DNA of 64,000 bases. Source: Candidatus Zixiibacteriota bacterium. GTDB taxonomy: Bacteria; Zixibacteria; MSB-5A5; WJJR01. The translations under genes and the position numbers were made by a program. The notes under the pieces were generated by a model. It searched no databases. It was given only the letters and a program-made list of their open reading frames with translations, and had not been told where the DNA came from. Position 1 is the first letter of the stretch. Every line of letters begins with the position of its first letter. Shown here piece after piece: positions 46,039 to 54,805 of the stretch. The DNA lies in the NCBI GenBank assembly GCA_040752595.1, contig JBFMGX010000004.1:301346-365345 (forward strand), in the 5' to 3' direction.

Positions 46039-47744
46039 TGGGCCCCGGCAAAGGACGGACTGACAAGAGCATGACCGAAGAGAATCCCGAGAAACCACCG
46101 CGCACACGCCGGCCACAGCGTACACGTACACAAAAACCCCGTCGCCCTCGTTGGGAAGCGCCTCCCGTCGATCTGCCGCCGGTCAAGAAAGAAATCATCA
46201 TCAATGTCGGCGAGGCCGAGACCCGCATCGCCATCCAGGAGGATGGGAAGCTGGTCGAGTTGTTCTATGAGCGTCCCGAAGACACGAAGTTGGCGGGGAG
46301 CATCTACAAGGGAATCGTCACCTCCGTCTTTCCCGGGATGCAGGCGGCGTTCGTGGAGCTGGGCGAGGCGCGCACCGGCTTCCTGCACGGGTCTGACATC
46401 GGCCGTTTTGGGGACGACGATTTCGACAGCGAATCCGAGGACGAGGGCGAGCCGCCCCATGATCTGGTGAAAAAAGGGAAGCGCACAGCGATCGAATCGG
46501 TCGTCAAGAAAGACCAGGTCCTCCTGGTGCAGGTGGTCAAAGAGCCGCTGGGGACCAAGGGGGCGCGCCTGACGACCAATGTCTCGCTTCCCGGCCGCTT
46601 CGTCGTCTTGGTTCCGGATGACACGCACGTCCGCGTCTCCAAGCGAATCCAGAACTGGGCCGAGCGCCGCCGTCTCAAGACCGTGCTCGAACCCCTGCGT
46701 CCCGAGGGATGCGGACTCATTGCCCGCACCGAATCGGAGGGGGCGACCGAAAAGGACTTCAAGAGCGACATCAAGGACCTACTAAAGACCTGGAAGCAGA
46801 TCCGCAAGGATGCCGACAAGAAGCGCGCCCCGGCCTGTCTCTACCGCGAGCTGGACATCACCGGCTCGATGATGCGCGACATCTTCTCCGACGAGGTGGT
46901 CCGGCTGGTCGTCGACGACAAGAAACTGTACAAGGAAATCGTCGGCTATTGCCGCAAGGTGGCGCCGGAACTGAAGGAACGCATCGAGCACTACGACGGC
47001 GAGGTGCCGATCTTCGACCTGTACAACGTCGAGGCGGAAATCGAGAAGATGATGGAGCGCAAGGTCTGGTTCAAGCGCGGGTCGTTCCTGGTGATCGATC
47101 AGACCGAGGCGATGGTGACCATCGACGTCAACACCGGGCGCTACGTCGGGAAGACCTCGCAGGAGGACACGATCCTGCGCGCCAACTTGCAGGCGGCCCA
47201 GGAAGTCGCACGTCAGGTGCGCCTGCGCGACATCGGCGGTCTGATCATCGTCGACTTCATCGACATGATGCATCACGCCAATCGCCGGCGGGTCTATGAA
47301 GAGTTCAAGCTGGCCTTCGCGCGCGACAAGGCGAAGAACTCGATTGCCCCGATCTCCGAATATGGGTTGATCGAGATGACGCGGCAGCGCATCCGCCCGT
47401 CGATCACGACCGCCCTGACCTCGCCCTGTCCGACCTGCGAGGGCACCGGCCGCGTCCTGTCGACCGAGACGTTGGCCGCGAAACTGGAGCGCTGGTTCAC
47501 CCGCGCGCGCGTCGCCACCGACGTACGTCGTTTTCTTCTGGTCCTGCATCCGCACCAGGCCGAATACCTGCAAGAGGAGAAAGAGGTCCGCCTCAAGCGC
47601 CTCCGCAAGATCGCCAAACGGGAGATCATCCTGGAAACCGACCAACTCCTGGCGCCCGACAAGTACCGCATCTTTTCCGCCGAGGACGGTGTGGAATTGA
47701 CCGACGCCTTCAACCCGCGGGCCACCAAATCGGGGAATGCATGA
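46038..47744 (+). CDS. rng: Ribonuclease G/E family endoribonuclease
   Basis: 568 residues. Processes 16S rRNA and decays mRNA. A basic N-terminal extension (KPPRTRRPQRTRTQKPRRPR) precedes the S1-like domain (IYKGIVTSVFPGMQAAFVEL...TGFLHGSDI) with an acidic insert (FGDDDFDSESEDEGEPPHDL). Then come VKEPLGTKGARLTTNVSLPG, the catalytic Asp pair in VTIDVNTGRYVG and GLIIVDFIDM, and zinc-link CPTCEGTGRV. The length fits RNase G with no long RNase E scaffold. ATG 46071 is an alternative start. Its stop overlaps the next ATG (ATGA), coupling it to the RLAN/ATP-grasp cassette. Confidence 0.94.
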   Translation: MGPGKGRTDKSMTEENPEKPPRTRRPQRTRTQKPRRPRWEAPPVDLPPVKKEIIINVGEAETRIAIQEDGKLVELFYERPEDTKLAGSIYKGIVTSVFPGMQAAFVELGEARTGFLHGSDIGRFGDDDFDSESEDEGEPPHDLVKKGKRTAIESVVKKDQVLLVQVVKEPLGTKGARLTTNVSLPGRFVVLVPDDTHVRVSKRIQNWAERRRLKTVLEPLRPEGCGLIARTESEGATEKDFKSDIKDLLKTWKQIRKDADKKRAPACLYRELDITGSMMRDIFSDEVVRLVVDDKKLYKEIVGYCRKVAPELKERIEHYDGEVPIFDLYNVEAEIEKMMERKVWFKRGSFLVIDQTEAMVTIDVNTGRYVGKTSQEDTILRANLQAAQEVARQVRLRDIGGLIIVDFIDMMHHANRRRVYEEFKLAFARDKAKNSIAPISEYGLIEMTRQRIRPSITTALTSPCPTCEGTGRVLSTETLAAKLERWFTRARVATDVRRFLLVLHPHQAEYLQEEKEVRLKRLRKIAKREIILETDQLLAPDKYRIFSAEDGVELTDAFNPRATKSGNA

Positions 47745-48346
47745 AGGAGCAGGACGACGAACCTCCGCCCACGCCGCTGGTCAATGTCAGCGGCAACTAC
47801 GAATACCTGACCGAAGAGTACTACCGCTGCCAGGATGCCGAGCTGGCCGGCGCGGCATTGTCGTCGCCGTCCTGCGCGGACGCGCTGGATGCCTACATCG
47901 TCCCGGTCGCATTGGAGAAGGCGGCGATGGCGGGGCTGCCGGTCCCGGATTGGTTTCTGACCAATGAGTACTTCCAGCCGCCGGCGGTCGTCGACGCGGT
48001 CAATCCCTTCTCGCGGCGATTCGCGGTGGTGCGGACCGAGGTGGAATGCGCCACGGCCGCCAAGCAACTGAGTTGGAATTTCAAGTACACGTTCTGCGTG
48101 CAACGCATCCATGAGGCCACCGAGTTGGTCGAGGTGCGCATGGTGGCGGGGCGAACCGAGCGGCCCGATTATGCCGATTGGGCATCGCTGGTGTACGCGG
48201 TCTTCTCGGTGCCGGTGGCGGCGGTGCGGCTGCTCCGCACCGGGCCGGTCCTCCAGTTCTCAGCCATCGGCATGCTTCCCTGGCGGACGCTGACGGCGCA
48301 GGAGCGGCGCTGGGCCGACGACTTGGTGCGGAGGATGCGTGGGTAG
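47741..48346 (+). CDS. Standalone RLAN-like protein (RimK-like ATP-grasp N-terminal domain)
   Basis: 201 residues. Read against the RLAN domain as I remember it from RimK-like fusion proteins, the N-terminal pattern N-x-S-x-x-Y-x-Y-x4-YY (here NVSGNYEYLTEEYY) and the C-terminal stretch AGRTERPDYADWASLVYAVF then VPVAAVRLL...LPWRTLTAQER align in order and spacing. The family is normally fused in front of an ATP-grasp; here it is a separate gene directly upstream of one, overlapping it by 8 bases and overlapping rng by 4. RLAN biochemistry is unknown; it may bind the substrate of the ligase. The assignment is by eye and should be tested by profile search. Confidence 0.6.
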   Translation: MKEQDDEPPPTPLVNVSGNYEYLTEEYYRCQDAELAGAALSSPSCADALDAYIVPVALEKAAMAGLPVPDWFLTNEYFQPPAVVDAVNPFSRRFAVVRTEVECATAAKQLSWNFKYTFCVQRIHEATELVEVRMVAGRTERPDYADWASLVYAVFSVPVAAVRLLRTGPVLQFSAIGMLPWRTLTAQERRWADDLVRRMRG

Positions 48347-49283
48347 ACTGGCAGTCCTGGTCGAGCGCGCGACGATCAATCGCTCCGAGGAGCTGGAGGC
48401 GTTGCTGCGTTTCCGTATGGCCGCCGAGGCCCTCGGACATGACATCCATTTCCTCTTCCGACCCGAGTTGCGACGGATCCCGCGCTACGACGCCCTCTTC
48501 ATTCGCGCCCTCACCGATCCGATGAACGCCACCTACGTCGCGGCGCGCATCGCCGAGATGCACGGCAAGCCGACACTCGACGATTCCCGTTCCATCGCCA
48601 TCTGCTGCGACAAGGTTCACATGTACCGCCGCCTGATGCGGCACGGCGTCCCTGTTCCGCGCACAGCCATCCTCACCGCCGACCAGATCGAGCCGGCGAT
48701 CGCCGAGCAGTTGTTCGCGGACATCGGGCGGCAGATCGTCCTCAAGGCCCCGAACACGAGTTTCTCGTCTCACGTCGAGCGCGTCACGACGGCCGATGAG
48801 TTCGTGCGGATCGGGCGGCGTTTCCTGCACCGCGCCGAGCGCATCGTCGCCCAGGAATTCATTGCCAGCACCTTCGACTGGCGTGTCGGCATCTTGGCCG
48901 GAGAGCCGCTTTTCTGTTGTCGCTACATGATCCCGGATGAGACGTTTAAGATCCAGGCCACGGTGAACGGGCACATGGTCATGGCCAAAGTCGAGCCGGT
49001 GCCGCTGGCCGAAACGCCGCCGGCGATCGTGGCCACCGCCATCGCCGCGGCGCGCGCCGTCGGGGGCGGTCTGTACGGCGTCGATCTCAAACAGTCCAAC
49101 GGCGATGTCGTCGTGATCGAAGTCAACGACAACCCGACGATCAATGCCGAGGAGGAAGATCGCTACGCGCCGGACGTCTACGCCCGGATCGTCACCCATC
49201 TGATGCGACGGCCCACGGTCCCTGTGACGCGCCCGACGCACGCTCAGTCCGACGGGTTCACCAAAGCCCCTCACGTTCTGTGA
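48339..49283 (+). CDS. RimK-like ATP-grasp ligase
   Basis: 314 residues from GTG 48339 (GGAGG upstream). ATP-grasp features: DDSRSIAICCDKVHMYRRLM (entry to the fold), RQIVLKAPNTSFSSHVERV (P-loop-like Lys and Gly-poor loop), VAQEFIASTFDWRVGILAGE, and the metal-binding end GLYGVDLKQ...VVVIEVNDNPTINAEEED. This is the branch of RimK-like enzymes usually fused to RLAN. Such ligases form amide bonds between an amino group and a carboxylate via an acyl phosphate; the substrate is unknown. Four-base overlap with the GNAT gene. Confidence 0.9.
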   Translation: MGRLAVLVERATINRSEELEALLRFRMAAEALGHDIHFLFRPELRRIPRYDALFIRALTDPMNATYVAARIAEMHGKPTLDDSRSIAICCDKVHMYRRLMRHGVPVPRTAILTADQIEPAIAEQLFADIGRQIVLKAPNTSFSSHVERVTTADEFVRIGRRFLHRAERIVAQEFIASTFDWRVGILAGEPLFCCRYMIPDETFKIQATVNGHMVMAKVEPVPLAETPPAIVATAIAAARAVGGGLYGVDLKQSNGDVVVIEVNDNPTINAEEEDRYAPDVYARIVTHLMRRPTVPVTRPTHAQSDGFTKAPHVL

Positions 49284-49717
49284 TCCGCCCCGCCACCACC
49301 GCCGATCTCGATGCCATCATGGAGATCGAGGAATGCGCGTTCGCCGGGGACAAGTTCCCGCGGCGGCGCTGGCGCTACCTGCTGACGACCGCGCACGCCG
49401 TCGTCTTGGTGGAGGCATCACGCGGGAACGTGCGCGCCGCCGCCGTCGTTGTCTTTCGACGCGGATCAAGGGTCGCGCGGCTGTACTCCATCGCCGTGCA
49501 CCCGGGCCATCGCGGCCGGGGGATCGCGCGGCGATTGTTGCACCAGTGCGAGCAGGTGGCGCGAGCGCAGGGCTGCCGTTCGTTGCGACTCGAAGTCCGC
49601 GTCGAGAACGTCTCGGCACGGCGTCTGTACGCGACTTCCCGATACGCTCTGGTCGGGAGGACGGCTGACTACTACGAGGACGGCGGGGAGGCGCTGCGGT
49701 TTGAAAGGCCGCTCTGA
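49280..49717 (+). CDS. GNAT N-acetyltransferase associated with the ATP-grasp gene
   Basis: 145 residues from GTG 49280 (GTGA overlap). Acetyl-CoA site SIAVHPGHRGRGIARRLLHQ (R/Q-x-x-G-x-G/A) and the C-terminal LRLEVRVENVSARRLY. The ending DYYEDGGEALRFERPL matches the GNAT domain that in gamma-proteobacteria is fused to a C39-like peptidase next to RLAN-RimK proteins. Here the C39 part is absent and the gene ends with the GNAT. Probably modifies the product or substrate of the ligase. Confidence 0.9.
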   Translation: MIRPATTADLDAIMEIEECAFAGDKFPRRRWRYLLTTAHAVVLVEASRGNVRAAAVVVFRRGSRVARLYSIAVHPGHRGRGIARRLLHQCEQVARAQGCRSLRLEVRVENVSARRLYATSRYALVGRTADYYEDGGEALRFERPL

Positions 49718-49787
49718 GTTGGAGGGGCAAGGAGACCTCGCCCCTGCAGGTTTCGTCAACTCACGGCGGCACGGGTTCTCAGAATCG

Positions 49788-49940
49788 TAGGGTGCGTGCT
49801 CCGCACGCACCGTCAGGGAGGCGGTGCGTCCACAGGACGCACCCTACATGGATCTGGGACCCGACAACAGGATGAGTTGAAACGACAAACCCACGGCTGA
49901 CGCCGGGGGCTATTGCCTTTCGCCCCTCCGGGGCTCACAC
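49788..49940. repeat. Repeats in the GNAT-ppiD convergent gap
   Basis: GTAGGGTGCGTGCTCCGCAC (49788-49812) and GGTGCGTCCACAGGACGCAC with CCTAC (49822-49847) face each other. Then CCCACGGCTGACGCCGGGGG and TTTCGCCCCTCCGGGGCT (about 49890-49935), a different G/C-rich repeat. No gene in the gap. Confidence 0.65.
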
Positions 49941-49955
49941 GACCAAAGACAAAGC

Positions 49956-51755
49956 TTAATACTCGCCCGGTATCTGGTAGCGGAAGTCCTTCACGTCGGC
50001 GTCACGGCGCAACTGTGTGTACCACCCGTTGAAGGCCATCTGCTGCTTACTCTGCAACGTTGCTGTCATGATTGAGTCGCGCTTCTCGGCATAGATCTGC
50101 GGGTCGGCCGGGATGTGCTGCATCAGATGCATCACGACCGCACCACGCCCGACCTTGGTGGCTGGCGAGATGCTCTTCCCGCTTCGGGCCAGTGCGAAGG
50201 CGGCACCGCGGAAGGCGGGATCATCACCGAACGGATCGACCGAGTCGTACCGCCCGAAGGCCGCGGTTGAGTCGACCTTCTGGCCCAGACGCGTGGCGGC
50301 CTCGGCGAAGGAGGGCGCGGTCGCCAGTTGGTCGGCGATCGGCACCAGCGATTCATAGGCCTTCTGCTGGGCCGCCTCACTGCGCAGACGGCTTTGAATG
50401 CGGGTGCTGACTTCCGACAGCGGGGCAACTCCCGCCACGTCGCGCTGCGACACCCTCACGACCACATAGTTCCCCGGTATATCGAAGACGCCCGAGACAG
50501 TGCCGGGCTTGTTGTTGAAGGCGAATTCGGAGATGGCGGCATTATTGCCGATCCCGGCGATGTCCTGCCCGCGCTCGAACAGCCCGCTTTTCCGCAACCG
50601 CAACCCGCGCCGGGTGACGAGGGAATCGAATTCCTCCGACTTCGCGTCTTCCGCCAGCTGCTCCGCCTGGAGCCGAAGATCAGACAATGTCCCGCTGGTC
50701 GCCGTGACCTTTAACAGGATGTGCGCGGCATTCACCTGCAGGGAATCGCCGCTGCCGCGACGGCCCATCACCTTGATGACGTGGTACCCGAACCGCGACA
50801 GAACCGGCTCGGAGACCTGCCCCGAGTCGAGAGCAAAGGCGGCATCCTCGAAGGGACGCACCATCGCCCCTTTGCCGAACCAACCCAGGTCCCCATCGGT
50901 GGTGCTGACATCCTCCGAGTACTGGCGCACCAGCGCCGCGAAATCCTCGCCGCCGCGGACCCGACGCGACAGGTCCAAAGCCTCGCGCTGCACTTCGGCG
51001 GAGTCCACTGCCGACGGCTTGTGCTCGAAAAACACGTAGGTCAACTGCGCCCGGTCGCCATGCGTAAACTGCTCCTGATGATCGCGGTAGTACTGCTCCA
51101 CCGCGGCGCTGTCGACCGTCCCGGCCGAGTCCATGAAGGTCTGGAGGGAGGCCAGGATGTACCGGATGCGGACTTTTTCCATCGCCGCATCGTACATCTC
51201 CCGCACTTCCGCATCATCGACGGTGACCCCCGACGTCACATACTCGTACAGCTTCTGTTGCAGGATGCGGGGGCGGACCAGCGCCTCGATTTGTATCCAG
51301 AGCTGTGGATCGGGATTCTGGTACGCCTGAAGGTACTTGCTGTAGTCGAAGTTGCCGTCGGTCTGGAAGAACTCGACCGTGCGGATCTCCTGCGGCGGGA
51401 AGCGGCGCAGGTGCTCGGCCAGCTCGCGGTTGGACACCTGCAGACCGGCCTGTTCGGTCACGCGGCGGAGCAGACGGCTGCCGACCATCTGGTTGAAGAC
51501 GTCGTCCCGGAGCCGCAGGAAGTCTTCGTCGGTCAATTCCTTCTGCTGATCCTGTTGTTGTGCCACGGCGTTCTGATACAGAAGCGAGTAATCGTCGTAC
51601 TTCAACTCCTCGCCGTCGACCTCGCCGATGACGCCGCGCGCTCCCGGACGGCTCGTGAACTCCATCCCCCAGGCGAAGATGATCGTCCCCACAAAGGCGG
51701 CCACCACGATCCACAGGATCGGCTTGGTCCCCGCCCGCATGACCCTCATGACCAT
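49956..51755 (-). CDS. PpiD-like peptidyl-prolyl isomerase / periplasmic chaperone
   Basis: 599 residues. One N-terminal TM anchor (ILWIVVAAFVGTIIFAWGM), a SurA/PpiD chaperone domain (about 40-215), a parvulin-type rotamase at about 220-320 (VRGGEDFAALVRQYSEDVST, DGDLGWFGKGAMV, FGYHVIKVMGRR), and a second, degenerate parvulin-like repeat later (VNAAHILLKVTATSG). Assists folding of proteins leaving the Sec translocon. ATG 51755 or 51749. Domain order and length fit PpiD rather than SurA. Confidence 0.88.
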   Translation of the reverse strand: MVMRVMRAGTKPILWIVVAAFVGTIIFAWGMEFTSRPGARGVIGEVDGEELKYDDYSLLYQNAVAQQQDQQKELTDEDFLRLRDDVFNQMVGSRLLRRVTEQAGLQVSNRELAEHLRRFPPQEIRTVEFFQTDGNFDYSKYLQAYQNPDPQLWIQIEALVRPRILQQKLYEYVTSGVTVDDAEVREMYDAAMEKVRIRYILASLQTFMDSAGTVDSAAVEQYYRDHQEQFTHGDRAQLTYVFFEHKPSAVDSAEVQREALDLSRRVRGGEDFAALVRQYSEDVSTTDGDLGWFGKGAMVRPFEDAAFALDSGQVSEPVLSRFGYHVIKVMGRRGSGDSLQVNAAHILLKVTATSGTLSDLRLQAEQLAEDAKSEEFDSLVTRRGLRLRKSGLFERGQDIAGIGNNAAISEFAFNNKPGTVSGVFDIPGNYVVVRVSQRDVAGVAPLSEVSTRIQSRLRSEAAQQKAYESLVPIADQLATAPSFAEAATRLGQKVDSTAAFGRYDSVDPFGDDPAFRGAAFALARSGKSISPATKVGRGAVVMHLMQHIPADPQIYAEKRDSIMTATLQSKQQMAFNGWYTQLRRDADVKDFRYQIPGEY

Positions 51756-51992
51756 GATCAGTCCACTCCCACGTTAATGCTGCTTTGGACGTTCAATCAG
51801 CAGATGTCCTTCCCTCGTAATATTGGCCCCTGCTGAGTCCGGCGCAACCGGCCCAGACTTTCAAGTATACATCAATCCCCTCCCCGCCACACCACCGATT
51901 TTGCCCTTCTCGACCCCGGCAATGACAACCTGTACGCAGAGCCCTCTCCCAAAGGCGTTGACAACCGCCGGGACCGGTCTTATGGTCGCGTT

Positions 51993-53984
51993 GTGAGAGC
52001 CCTGTCATCATCGGTTGCCCTGCTCTTGGTGTCGGTTTCTGCCGTTTCCGCCTTGGCGGGTGCCCCCCGGCCGGGGACGCTGGTTTGGCCGCTCGATGGG
52101 CATGACCGGATCACGGCCGGTTTCTGCGACTATCGTGCCCGGCATTTTCATGGCGGGATCGATATCTCGACCGACGGTCGGGAGGGACTGCCGGTGCGTG
52201 CCGCCGACTCGAGTTGGGTGATGCGCGTCTCGACCTCGTGGTGGGGTTACGGGAAGGCGGTCTATGTCAGACTGGCGCAAGGCGGCGTCGCCGTCTATGG
52301 CCACCTGTCAGATTTCTCCCCGGCGATTGCGGCCTATGTCGAAGAGGAGCAATACGCCTCAGAGCGGTACCAGCAGAACCTCCTGCCCGCTCCCGGTCAA
52401 CTCCCGGTCGCCTGTGGCGAGGTGATTGGCAAGACCGGGCAGACCGGGGTCGGCCCGCCGCATCTGCATTTCGAACTCCGCACCGACGGGAATCGACCGA
52501 TCAATCCGATCGCCTGGGTCTTCCCTCAGACGGACAAAATCTCGCCGACTATCGTCTCGCTGACTTTCGTCCCGCGGCAGCCGCAGGACTTGACCGCGGA
52601 GCCGTCGATGGTCGATGGATCACTTCTTCCGGTGACTCTGCCGACTGCCGACGTTATGAAACGCGCCGCGATTCCTGTTTCGGGAGAGGTCGGTGTGGCT
52701 GTGCTGGTCAGGGACCGTGTTGACTCGACGGGCGGCATCATCACCCCATACAAGGTTCTATTGCTCGCCAATGGCGAGCCCGCCTGTGAAGTGCGCTACG
52801 ACTCAATCAACTACGATCAGACGCGTCTGATCGACTTGGAGCGAGTCTACGATCCCAAGCCGGGAATCGACCCGCGTGCCATCTGTCTGTTCCGCCGCCA
52901 GGGCAACTCGCTGTGGGAGTACACGAGCGTGGTCGATGACGGTTGGCTGGTGACCGGTAGGTCGCTGCCTGATGGCGATACCAGCACAATCAGTGTCGAA
53001 GTCGAAGACGCCGCCGGCAATCGCACTGTAGCCGCGGTTCGCTTGCTGCCGGTCGACAAACCCGGTCCGGTGAGAGATGCTCAAGCCGCACACGACACGT
53101 TCGATATTGAGCCGGCGTGGAACGGACTGGTTCTCTCGCGGACTGGTACTACGCCCGGCAAGGACTACTGTCCGGTAGCCGTGGGGAATCGCTGCCTGCC
53201 CGGATGGCCGGGTCGTCAAGGAGTCTGGAGCTTCTGGATCCCCGCACTGCCCGGACTGGACACGGTGTGGCTCGACGCCAAGGACGGTGGCGCGATCGGA
53301 CGGCGTACTGTGCCACTTTCTTGGATGGCGGTGGCGTCAGAGGAAGGCGGCACGTTGCCCAGCCCGGACGGCGCGGCCTCGGTCACCATCGGGCCGGATG
53401 GTCTGTATGAATCGACCTTCCTGGTGTTGCGTCTCGCCTCCAAGGGGAATGCAGCAAGCGCAATGACGCCTTTCTATGAATTCGCCCCCGCCGACATCCC
53501 GCTGGCCCGCGATGCCCGACTGTCGATCTCGTCGGCGTCAGTCAATGCACCCACGGACAAACTGGCGATTTACCGCTATCTCGGCAAGACCGCCGGCTGG
53601 GACTTCGCCGGCAAAGATCGCGACACAGATGCCGGGACGATCAGTGCGACGATTCCGCGCACGGGATCATATGCACTGCTGGTGGACACGACACCGCCTT
53701 CGATTCGCAAAGTGACGCCCGGCAAAGGGGCCACGATCAAGGAACGGCGTCCGACAATACGCTTTGTTCTGGGAGATGACTTGTCGGGCCTCGGCTCCGA
53801 TGCCGATGTGCGTATGACGATCGACGGCCGCTGGGTACCGGTCGAGTACGACCCCGATCTGGGAACCGCCATGGCCCGGCCGCGTTGGGAATTAGATCGG
53901 GGAGAGCACCGGGTAGAGATCACCGCCCAGGATCGCATGGGAAACCAGAGTTCATTCACGCGCGTGTTCCGGACCACGCCATGA
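51993..53984 (+). CDS. M23-family metallopeptidase (LytM domain), exported
   Basis: 663 residues from GTG 51993, signal peptide ending SALAG-AP. The LytM zinc site is complete: RHFHGGIDIS (His and Asp ligands), VYGHLSDF, PPHLHFELRTDG (His-x-His). Domain at residues 30-175. The remaining about 480 residues are beta-rich, ending in an Ig-like domain (RKVTPGKGATIKERRPTIRF...GEHRVEITAQDRMGNQSSF). Cleaves peptidoglycan cross-links or acts as an envelope hydrolase. Its stop overlaps the rhomboid ATG (ATGA), so the pair is co-translated. Confidence 0.92.
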   Translation: MRALSSSVALLLVSVSAVSALAGAPRPGTLVWPLDGHDRITAGFCDYRARHFHGGIDISTDGREGLPVRAADSSWVMRVSTSWWGYGKAVYVRLAQGGVAVYGHLSDFSPAIAAYVEEEQYASERYQQNLLPAPGQLPVACGEVIGKTGQTGVGPPHLHFELRTDGNRPINPIAWVFPQTDKISPTIVSLTFVPRQPQDLTAEPSMVDGSLLPVTLPTADVMKRAAIPVSGEVGVAVLVRDRVDSTGGIITPYKVLLLANGEPACEVRYDSINYDQTRLIDLERVYDPKPGIDPRAICLFRRQGNSLWEYTSVVDDGWLVTGRSLPDGDTSTISVEVEDAAGNRTVAAVRLLPVDKPGPVRDAQAAHDTFDIEPAWNGLVLSRTGTTPGKDYCPVAVGNRCLPGWPGRQGVWSFWIPALPGLDTVWLDAKDGGAIGRRTVPLSWMAVASEEGGTLPSPDGAASVTIGPDGLYESTFLVLRLASKGNAASAMTPFYEFAPADIPLARDARLSISSASVNAPTDKLAIYRYLGKTAGWDFAGKDRDTDAGTISATIPRTGSYALLVDTTPPSIRKVTPGKGATIKERRPTIRFVLGDDLSGLGSDADVRMTIDGRWVPVEYDPDLGTAMARPRWELDRGEHRVEITAQDRMGNQSSFTRVFRTTP

Positions 53985-54673
53985 TCCCGCTCCGCGACGA
54001 TAATCCGACCAGTCGCAAGCCGTATGTGACCATTGCCCTGATCGTGGCCAATGTGCTGGTCTTCCTCTACCAGACCGCGCAGGGGCCGTATGCCGAGGCG
54101 TTCGTGATGAAATTCGGTCTGATTCCCTATGAACTCACGCACCGCATCGAGCTGTCGCCGCAGGTGAGCTTCCCGGCGGTTGCTACGATCTTCACCAGCA
54201 TGTTCCTGCACGGCGGCTGGATGCACCTCGGCGGGAACATGCTCTATCTCTGGATTTTTGGGAACAACATCGAGGATCGTCTCGGCCCCATCCGCTTCCT
54301 CATCTTCTATCTTCTTTCCGGGGTCTGCGCGGTGTTGCTCTTTGTTCTGACCGGGCCGAACACGCAGGTGCCGTTGGTCGGCGCCTCCGGGGCGGTCTCC
54401 GGAATCCTGGGAATCTATGCCTTGCGTTTCCCCCGTGCCCGCGTCCTGACGCTGCTGTGGTTGGGATTCTTCGTGCGGATGGTGTGGATTCCGGCCTTGG
54501 CGTTTCTGGGAATCTGGTTTGCGATGCAGTTGCTATTCTCCGTGCCGACGATCGGTACATCGAGCGGCGGCGGTGTCGCCTACATGGCGCATGTCGGGGG
54601 CTTTCTCTTCGGCATGTTGGGGGCCTTGGTGTACAAGCGGCGGTTTGAGGGAGCGCCGCGCGTGAATTGGTAG
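53981..54673 (+). CDS. Rhomboid-family intramembrane serine protease
   Basis: 230 residues, six TM helices. Catalytic Ser in VGASGAVSGILGIYALRFPR, catalytic His in AHVGGFLFGMLGAL, and the helix 2 pattern MFLHGGWMHLGGNMLYLWIF (HxxxN). Cleaves TM segments of membrane proteins; the partner may include the coupled M23 protein, which is inference. The TAG stop is bases 2-4 of a GTAGGAGCGGGGTTTCCCCG palindrome. Confidence 0.95.
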   Translation: MIPLRDDNPTSRKPYVTIALIVANVLVFLYQTAQGPYAEAFVMKFGLIPYELTHRIELSPQVSFPAVATIFTSMFLHGGWMHLGGNMLYLWIFGNNIEDRLGPIRFLIFYLLSGVCAVLLFVLTGPNTQVPLVGASGAVSGILGIYALRFPRARVLTLLWLGFFVRMVWIPALAFLGIWFAMQLLFSVPTIGTSSGGGVAYMAHVGGFLFGMLGALVYKRRFEGAPRVNW

Positions 54674-54797
54674 GAGCGGGGTTTCCCCGCCCACAATGGA
54701 AGAAGGGCGCGGAGACCGCGCCCCTACCCGAGACTGTCTGTAGGGTGGGCTCCGCCCACCTCTTTCCTGACATAACGGTGGGCAGAGCCCACCCTAC
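54671..54797. repeat. Repeat cluster between rhomboid and arcC
   Basis: GTAGGAGCGGGGTTTCCCCG with CCC (from 54671, contains the rhomboid stop), GTAGGGTGGGCTCCGCCCAC (about 54740-54760) and TGGGCAGAGCCCACCCTAC (54779-54797). The last two face each other. Confidence 0.72.
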
Positions 54798-54805
54798 GAA
54801 AACAC

